Source: Lachnospiraceae bacterium (GTDB lineage: Bacteria > Bacillota > Clostridia > Lachnospirales > Lachnospiraceae). From it: 9,235 bases of DNA. The notes under the pieces were generated by a model. It had not been told where the DNA came from. It did not search any database and saw nothing but the letters and a program-made list of their open reading frames with translations. Location of the stretch: positions 1 to 9,235 of the forward strand of contig JAILIO010000028.1 of the NCBI GenBank assembly GCA_024695225.1. The letters are read 5' to 3'. The stretch's first letter is position 1. Each line of letters starts with the position of its first letter. Made by a program: the position numbers and the translations under genes. This document shows positions 1 through 6,700 of the stretch, in pieces.

Positions 1-174
1 CAATTCATCAAATTTATGACAGAATTCCTGAATCAGAATATTGGTATCCGGGTCATACACAGTGCCGGCCATATCTTCACGCATTCTGCCAAAATACCGA
101 TAGCCAAGCCTGGTCAGATGTACCATCGCCGGCATCTGAACCCGAGTCGCCTCATTGAAATAACTACGTGGCAT
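1..174 (-). CDS. hsdR: Type I restriction endonuclease subunit R, N-terminal fragment (runs off left edge)
   Basis: Only the first 58 codons are present. ATG at 174-172 follows GGGGGAA with eight-base spacing, which supports this start. The segments SYFNEATRVQMPAMVHLTRL, GYRYFGRMREDM and AGTVYDPDTNIL resemble the N-terminus of HsdR proteins, where an 'NEA..V..P....L..LGY' opening precedes the RecB-like nuclease domain. HsdR is the motor and nuclease subunit of type I restriction-modification complexes. It acts in the cytoplasm with HsdM and HsdS and cleaves unmodified DNA after ATP-driven translocation. Family members are around 1000 residues, so the nuclease and helicase motifs lie outside the window. 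HsdM and HsdS are not seen here; the preceding frame is the unidentified remnant ending at 211. The assignment rests on a short N-terminal match. Confidence 0.78.
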   Translation of the reverse strand, partial: MPRSYFNEATRVQMPAMVHLTRLGYRYFGRMREDMAGTVYDPDTNILIQEFCHKFDEL

Positions 175-180
175 AAATTG

Positions 181-187
181 TTCCCCC
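181..187 (-). promoter_or_regulatory. Probable Shine-Dalgarno site of hsdR
   Basis: GGGGGAA ends seven bases before ATG 174 (eight bases from the last G). It is purine-rich and well placed though not a perfect AGGAGG, and it decides in favour of ATG 174 over an in-frame TTG upstream. Confidence 0.6.
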
Positions 188-210
188 AACTGATTTATCG
201 AACAACTCTT

Positions 211-393
211 CTACTCTTCCAGATCCAGATCCTTCATCATTTCATCAACTTTGTCTACATAATCCTCATTCCGAATAATATAGTCCTCCCAGGATGACGA
301 CTTTTCCGACTCGCTCAACATGATCTCCGCAGTCAGTTTTGAGATTGCATATACAATCCCGTCTTCATCGATATCCCTGGGCCTTAAACCCAT
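211..393 (-). pseudogene. 60-codon frame, probable 3' remnant of an unidentified gene preceding hsdR
   Basis: The frame opens at ATG 393-391 inside the C39 gene and ends at TAG 213-211. Its first eight or so residues are only the C39 sequence read in another frame. From about 370 onward it encodes a plausible soluble, acidic, helical protein tail (KLTAEIMLSESEKSSSWEDY, then NEDYVDKVDEMMKDLDLEE). The ATG has no Shine-Dalgarno site and an in-frame TAA lies just upstream. I therefore read it as the C-terminus of a gene whose 5' part was lost at the junction, not as a complete gene. It ends 36 bases before the hsdR start, so its intact parent may have belonged to the type I restriction locus, but the tail matches no HsdM or HsdS ending that I can identify. 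A genuine short protein starting at 393 is possible but less likely. Confidence 0.45.
365..385 (-). other. Junction where C39 homology stops and hsdR-side sequence begins
   Basis: The exporter similarity is good up to GFKAQGYR and absent afterwards in all minus-strand frames. The bases at the joint read GGATATCGATGAAG and include overlapping GATATC and ATCGAT palindromes. No insertion-sequence ends, duplicated target site or integrase site could be seen. The exact breakpoint cannot be set without an intact relative. Confidence 0.55.
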
Positions 394-610
394 AGCTTTC
401 GGCAGTCCGCATTATGCTTTCGGCGTTCACTCCATCCCTGGAGACACCGCAATCCTCTCTCAGCCGTTCAAGGGACACCCACTTGCCGTAATACCCCATG
501 ATCATGGCCAGAGAGGCTGCGCCGCATTCCAGTTCGTCCATCTGCATGACCACGGGAACCCCCAGGATCCTGCGGGGACTCCCGCTTTGAAACGCAGAGT
601 ATTTCTTCAT
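365..610 (-). CDS. Truncated C39 peptidase domain of a PCAT/NHLM-type bacteriocin exporter
   Basis: The 81 residues match the N-terminus of peptidase-containing ABC exporters that cleave double-glycine leaders while exporting the peptide. VPVVMQMDELECGAASLAMI carries the oxyanion Gln23 and catalytic Cys29 (Q-x5-C spacing), followed by GYYGKWVSLERLREDCGVSRDG and YGFKAQGYR. Such proteins are usually about 700 residues: the C39 domain (about 130-150), a membrane domain and an ATPase. Here a TGA at 367-365 ends the frame before the catalytic His and Asp, and neither neighbouring frame resumes the homology. As it stands the product should be inactive, so this is probably a gene remnant cut by rearrangement; a regulatory C39-like fragment is a weaker alternative. 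Its ATG overlaps the stop of the precursor peptide (TGATG) and no Shine-Dalgarno site is visible, so translation probably depends on coupling to the peptide gene. Confidence 0.85.
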   Translation of the reverse strand: MKKYSAFQSGSPRRILGVPVVMQMDELECGAASLAMIMGYYGKWVSLERLREDCGVSRDGVNAESIMRTAESYGFKAQGYR

Positions 611-612
611 CA
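608..612 (-). other. TGATG stop/start overlap (peptide to C39 peptidase)
   Basis: The peptide stop TGA (612-610) and the C39 ATG (610-608) share one base. No Shine-Dalgarno-like sequence is visible in the 20 bases upstream, so peptidase translation probably depends on termination and re-initiation. That would keep it below the level of the peptide. Confidence 0.85.
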
Positions 613-774
613 GATGTTATCTGTTACACCGTTGTCGTAAGGGTGCTCCTCCACTACGGGGACATCGTCAAAGGTCCCGCTTCCGGCCACTTTCTTCATC
701 TCGTCCCTTGGAATCTTTGCCTCTTCCAGTTCTTTTTTTATTTCCTCTTCATTTTTTTCGGTATCTTTTTTCAT
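610..774 (-). CDS. Double-glycine leader precursor peptide, 54 aa (bacteriocin/pheromone-like)
   Basis: The chosen start is ATG at 774-772, with AAGGAG eight bases upstream; an in-frame ATG at 798 lies inside the preceding gene and lacks this spacing. Residues 1-24 are a highly charged Lys/Glu-rich leader. Residues 21-32 (IPRDEMKKVAGS) fit the double-glycine consensus: Ile at -12, Glu at -8, Met at -7, Val at -4, Gly at -2, Ser at -1. Cleavage by a C39 peptidase after Ser32 would release 22 residues containing FDDVPVV and HPYDNGVTDN. That core is strongly acidic and has no Cys and no Lys/Arg, so a lanthipeptide, sactipeptide or typical cationic bacteriocin is unlikely. An unmodified signal or an accessory peptide is possible. 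The gene overlaps the giant-protein stop by one base and the C39 gene start by one base, which supports its being real and processed by that peptidase. I recognise no named family. Confidence 0.82.
   Translation of the reverse strand: MKKDTEKNEEEIKKELEEAKIPRDEMKKVAGSGTFDDVPVVEEHPYDNGVTDNI
676..711 (-). other. Predicted double-glycine processing motif in the peptide leader
   Basis: These bases encode residues 21-32, Ile-Pro-Arg-Asp-Glu-Met-Lys-Lys-Val-Ala-Gly-Ser. The pattern I(-12), E(-8), M(-7), V(-4), G(-2), S(-1) follows the leader consensus read by C39 peptidases. The scissile bond is inferred to follow Ser32; a following Gly makes cleavage one residue later an alternative. Confidence 0.7.
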
Positions 775-776
775 TA
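772..776 (-). other. TAATG stop/start overlap (giant protein to peptide)
   Basis: The giant-protein stop TAA (776-774) and the peptide start ATG (774-772) share one base. With the strong Shine-Dalgarno site just upstream, this allows both fresh initiation and coupled re-initiation. Confidence 0.9.
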
Positions 777-3700
777 TTCCTTCTCCTTCTCGTACCATTT
801 GATGTTCATAGCTCCGATCTTGAACTTGAGTTTCTTGTCTCCGCAGTATTCCCCAAGTCCTCTGACTGTTACCGAGGCAGATCCTTTATTTACATTGTTC
901 CGATAACTGTCCTCCCGTATCTCCCAATTGGCATCCCCATCCGTTGTCTCTGCAGACACTTTAAGAGGTATCACATTTGCGGAAATCGTTATAGCTTTGC
1001 CGGTATAGGTCTGGTCCGGGATCTTTCCGTTCAGTCCGACTTTTGATATAGACTGAGTGCCAACTCTGTAACTGCCTGTGACTTCACCCTTGTAATTTCC
1101 GCCATCCACAGCCTTTACCGTGACATTTAAGGTTGTCACTGCAGGGACTTTGGCGTTTGCTTCAACTGCCGTACCGTCTTCATAGGTATATGTGACTGCC
1201 TTTTCGTAATCCTTGCCAGCCTTGAGTTTCTTGCCATCGGAATCTGTAACTGTGACCTTTGTCAGATAATTGCCGTTCTTGTCCTTATACACCACATCAT
1301 TTGCCACTACAGTCAGGTTGCTGATATCACTTGCGACGGTGGAATAACTCATAGGCTGGGACAAGCCGGCGAAATTGCCTTTACCCTTCACAGTCACGGT
1401 TGAACCATTGGTGGTTGTCTTTTTGTTGTTTTTAAATACTAGGGTATAGTCAACACCTTCTGAAAGCTTTTTGCCATTATTTCTCACTACGACACCGGGT
1501 ACACTGCCGCCCTGGGCAAAGGAAGCCACGTCGCTCAGGAGGTTTGCAGACAGCTGGGCCACATCAACCTTAGCGATCTTGAAAGGCACTTTGAGAGTAC
1601 CGGTACATCCGTCTACCCCTGTGAGTATGGCTGTAGCTTTGCCTGTGTCAGTATTATTGCTGTAAGAGACAGTAAAGCCATAATTCTCCCCTGTTTCCGT
1701 GCCGTCTGAAAGCATAAGTTTCTTTCCGTTTCTGGACATGATGGTTATGGTCCCGTCTTTGATCAGCTTATTCAAAGTTATAGCCGATCCCGTGTAGGCA
1801 TAACCCTCTTTTGGCAGTCCGTAAACAGTTGCGCCCTTAAGGTCTGCACCGACTATCTTAAACGGTATATGCCTGCTTCCCACATATCCCCTGGCCGGAT
1901 TTCCTTTTATGATCACATATCCGGTCCCTGCGTCCACATTGTTCTTGTAGCTTACAAAGTAATCCGCATCCGATGCCGTCACAAGTTCATTTCCGGAAAG
2001 GGTTGCGCCGGAATTCCTGACTGTAAGTGACGAAAGCTTTACCTCGCTTCCCGTGTATGTCTGATCCGCTATCTTTGAAACAGAGAGTTTGGAAACAGGC
2101 TTTGCAGCTGTCTTGTCATATACAGTCACGGCAAGGGTCTTTGTGCCGGTATAATTGCCCGTGCCGGTGAGTGTCAGTTCGCTGTTGCCCTTTTCTTTCA
2201 CAGTCTCCACAGAAGCCGTGAAGTCTTTACCTGCCTTGAGTTTCTTTCCGTTCCACTTCACCACAGGTTTGACCTTTATATCTTTTCCTGTGTATGCGAG
2301 AGCAGGATCATCAGCTATCACCAGGTCATCTCCAAGATCTATGGGAAGTATCTTAAAGTATACGCTGTCTTTATCGGTGTAATTGCCTTTTCCCTTTACG
2401 ATGACCACGGGAGCCTTGCTTCCATCGAATCCCTCATCACCTTCAGCCAGAGAATATGCGTTCACATTGTTCTTGTAAGATACAGTGTAATCCTTGCCTT
2501 TTTTAAGTTTCTTGTAACCATTGAACACATTTATCTCCGGTGTGATCTTCTTACCGGTATATGTGCAGTCCCCGGTTTCGGTAAATGCATACCAAAGTCC
2601 GTCGGGAACATCTTCTATACTCACATTCTCAGGAAGTTCGTCGCTCAGTCCCTCCGCTACTATGACGGGAGTATTGATCACGCATCCGGTGAAGGAATGT
2701 ATGATCCGAAGACTGGTTTTGCCTTCTTTCAAGCCTTCCAGGCTACCGTTCACAAGTCTCGCCACTGAATCGTCTTCCACCTCATAAATGAGTTCATCTG
2801 CGGCATAGGCATTTCCATCGGTATCTGTAACTTCAATGGCAATCTCGTCATCCACATCCAGTAGCATATGATTTACGCTGAGGGTGGGCATTTCCTTTTC
2901 AAAGTATACAGACTTTGACTCACCGAGAATGACCTTATTTATCTCCTCGTAGCCTTCTTCATTCTCTGCGACATAGATGTTATCCTCATACACTGCCACA
3001 GTTGCTTCGATATATCCATACTCTTTAAGCTGCTCTTCATTCACTGTAACAGGCACATCGAAACTCATACTCTGATCGACTGCAAGGGAGTCAAGCGGGA
3101 TACTCGTAATCTTGCGATCTTCCGGATCAAACTGGAGCTGCAGATTGTAAGGTCCGTTCAGAGTGACACTTATGCAATCATTTTCTTTGGCCGCAGCGTT
3201 TCCGTAATTTGTCACAGTACCTGCCAGATGGAATCCATCGGGAAGCTGGTAAGCCCTAAGATCTGTAAATGCATAATCTCCTCTTTCCTCAAATTCCCTG
3301 GAGTAGAACTCGTGGTGATCAGAGTAGTACACATTATCTTCCTTGAGTTCTGTGGTCTCAACCAGGAACTTAAGACCGTCAAAATGCTCAGGAAGGGTAT
3401 ATCCGGTAAATGTGACCGTATCTCTTGCCTGGGGTATCATTTCCTCTGTTACGATATTGCTGCTGATGGTATCGCTCACCGTTCCGTCAGCGGATACTGT
3501 CTTAAGTTCAGCCTTATAACCTTTGGCTGTTGTCAAACCTGCATTGACGATATCAGCGACTACTTCTATTTCGGTTCCCGGCAGGGGAAGCTTCGTCTCC
3601 TTACCATCATCACCTTCATTTTCCGAAGGATACACCAGTCTGAGGGCTTCTGTTTCCACTGCTCCACAGGGATCCAATACGGTAGCCATGAGTTTCATAT

Positions 3701-6700
3701 TGGTCATTTTGACCGGATCGCTTTCATCTTCAACATCCAATTCCTGGTCGAATTGATTGTGCACCACCATAAGACTGTTACCTGACAGTGTGACCGCTAT
3801 CTCATCATTATGGTGTCCATCCTTTGTTATCTGATATGGCCTTGACCATCCGGCTGAAGGGTTGTCTTCGGCATCAGCATTTTCGACTGTCTTACCATTT
3901 GTCAGAAGACTGGTTGCGAAGATCTCCTCTCCGCCGTTTGCCCCCTCTGTCCAGAGAATATATATACCGCACTTGTCATCCTGGGTCACCTTGAAGTCAG
4001 CCATCTGACGAGATGCTGAGGACTTTGTGGAAGTCATGGTGACATATGCAGGTTCCGCCAAAGTGCGTCCCTCCTCGCCATCATAGTCATCCGATTTATT
4101 GTCTTCTATGCTTAAGATATTACCGTTTTCATCTATGCCCTCGCGTATCAGACGGGAAACATCTATATAACAGATATCCTTGTTATCCCTGTACCAGAAG
4201 AGCTTTGTATCTGTGAGATCATCAGTAGTCTCATCCTCCTCCTCATCAGAAGACAAAACCTTAGCCCTGAACAGCTGAGGCATGGTATCAGACAGTTCAT
4301 CATCGGTAAGCCTTATCCTGTACTTTGTCTGATGATTTTTGAAATCATACACCTGCAGGAAAAGTTCCCTGTCGGACTCCGTGTCCATGCTGTCGTCAAA
4401 GTCTACGGAATAAGCATACACAGCCAAAGAATTGTAACCTATAGCAGTGAAATCGGGTATGGAATACTCCTTCTTGCCATCAGCAGATTTAGGTCCGTCA
4501 AGGAAACGCTGACCGCCAAAATTATCAATAAGAAATTTCTCATTTTCTTCTATCTCTTCTTCAGAAGAACCTGAAACTTCACCTTCATAAAAGTAATCGT
4601 GAAGCCAGTGCTCTGTTTTCCCTTCCACTGTGACGCCATCATAGCTGTAAGGCATATAACAGATAACGGAATCATTGGTGTAGGGATTTGCAAGATCTAC
4701 CGCCGAGCCGCTGTCTGCCCGCCCGCTCTTTATGTAGTAGACCATGGCATCACCGCTGACCATATCACAGACCACAGTAGGATTGCAGTCATAATAGCTT
4801 TCAGCCTCCGTCTTTCCTGAAGGAGTGTAACTGTCTTTGGAAAGCTGTTCAGCTTCACCCACAGTCACCTTTCCGTCTGTGTCGATCTCTGCTATCGCTG
4901 CAAATACATCCATACTGTTCAGATAATCTGTGGTGGATGTGCTCTCGGTAATATTATCAGAACTTGTGGATACCCAGGAAACCATAACATTTCCGTCCTT
5001 CATTTCACATATTGAAGGCTGGAAATCCGCAGTATCATCTTTTGCTACAGGAACGGGATTGCTCCACTTCCCATCCTTGTATGACGCAAGGTTAAGAGTA
5101 GTCCTCTGATATGTCCCTTTACTGTTGTCACTGGATATGTAAGCCAGGAATACCGTTCCGTCCGCCAGTGTAATAAGCTGGGAATCAGGACGTTCATAAG
5201 CATCATCTACCAATGTCACTGTTTTTTCAGAACTCGGCGCAAATGCGCTTCCTGCAGGATCCAGAGCATCTCCGGCCTCTGCCCCAAGCCATACAGAATC
5301 AAGGCCGGTTCCTTCCCTGAATTCAAAGGGATCGTCACTGTCAACGGAAGTTCCCGCAGGGTCTATATGTTGTGAATTGTCCGTGCCCTCCGCATATTGT
5401 TTGAAGGAACCCCATTTCCAGTCTTTGAGAGTCCAGGTCTTACCGAAGGATGTCAGGAACAGGTCCACTTTTATACCTGCATTAAACGCCATATATATAC
5501 CGTAATCATCCACGATATCCGATGGCGTATAGTTGACAATGGTTTTTACATTTCCTACTGCTCTTACACCTATGGTGCCACACAGACCAACGCCCATGTT
5601 TATCTGTATCGTAGCAGTGCCATTCACCGAACCGGAGAATTTATCCAGGGCTTTGTCAAAATCCACCTGCCTTTGTTTTGAGTCGTCCAAAGTGATATTG
5701 GCATCTCCGCTTGCTACCGCTCCAAGGAATCCCATGACAGTACCCTCTATTTCGATACCGATATATACAGGGATAAACACTACAGGTACAATGAAGTACC
5801 ACGCCATCTTGAAGCCTATGGTCACGGATACGAAACCGCCAAGACCTGTAAACACAAATGTAGGACATTCAACATTACCACCGCCCTCAACAGATGCCGT
5901 GGGAAGTTCAAAATCAAAGAACATTCCAACCATCAGGTCAAAACGCCAGTCAGGATTGCCCAGACTTCCGCTGTCGACAGCAGTCTTGATATTTTCCTTA
6001 TCCTTAAATACACTTTCATAAGACTCTTTAAGTCCGCCTTTAAAGGTATCAAACGGGTGGCTCAAACTGAACAGGCTCGACCAATACTGTCCGTCATCTC
6101 CCGCCATGCCCGCGATGTGGGTGCCTTTTATACTGTCAAAGATCTGGACAGCAGAGGCTCCGATAAACATCCTGTATCCCCTGTCAGTTTTGTTGTAACC
6201 TACAGTCACAAAGGGGAAATCCAGCTTCATTCCCGTATCTGAAAGGAACGGCAGTTTATCATAATTGATGTTTACAGGACTGTTGATGCCCTGCTCTATA
6301 GGTGGCTCATATGTGGACTTCGCCTTAAAAGTGTATCCGGTATAAAGATCGGAATAGGTATATGCATCCATGCCGTCACGGTCAGTTGTAACCCTCATAT
6401 AAAGCATGTCACCGGGGGCCGCCGCAAAGCTTGAAGACGGGTCATCTTCGGATTCCTTGCTGAAATATATCCACCGGCTGAATGAGTAATACCCTGCGTA
6501 TGTGTCATATTTCCTTTCATTCAGGGTAACGGTATCGTATTTCCCTTTGATCTTTCCATCCTCACCGTAAAGGATAAGCTGAACGGTGAGAGGCGTTTCT
6601 GTTTTAGTACCCTCCTGCACCTTGCCATTTTCATCGATGGTGGAATAATCATAATCAGCAGCCTTAATCTTTACAGTCATATTTACCTGGCTGCCGTCAT

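Noticed and set aside
175..260. A dedicated hsdR promoter (TTGATG / GATAAA-like boxes)
   Set aside because: The elements are weak and poorly spaced; I cannot separate them from chance A/T-rich sequence.
282..297. Imperfect inverted repeat GTCCTCC/GGATGAC as a terminator
   Set aside because: The loop is only two bases, one pair is mismatched, no T-run follows, and it lies within a coding-looking frame.
1..297. 93-codon plus-strand frame beginning at 16
   Set aside because: It is antisense to hsdR and to the preceding remnant; the minus strand has the recognisable HsdR N-terminus and a ribosome binding site.
733..771. Three A-runs of 6-7 bases in the peptide leader as a slippage or phase-variation device
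   Set aside because: They are explained by Lys codons (AAA) in a charged leader and the frame is intact. Nothing shows that the length varies.
796..798. ATG at 798 as the start of the precursor peptide
   Set aside because: It lies inside the giant gene without a proper Shine-Dalgarno site; ATG 774 has AAGGAG at ideal spacing and gives a normal Lys-rich leader.
801..2570. CRISPR or DNA-level tandem repeats
   Set aside because: The periodicity is only at protein level, with diverged DNA and units of 210-280 bases.
3228..3785. 185-codon plus-strand open frame
   Set aside because: It lies antisense within the continuous giant-protein frame, has no ribosome binding site and a low-complexity Ile/Cys/Phe composition typical of a shadow frame.
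5533..6021. 162-codon plus-strand open frame
   Set aside because: It is antisense to the hydrophobic beta domain; its Pro/Thr/Ser-rich translation mirrors the codons of the real gene.
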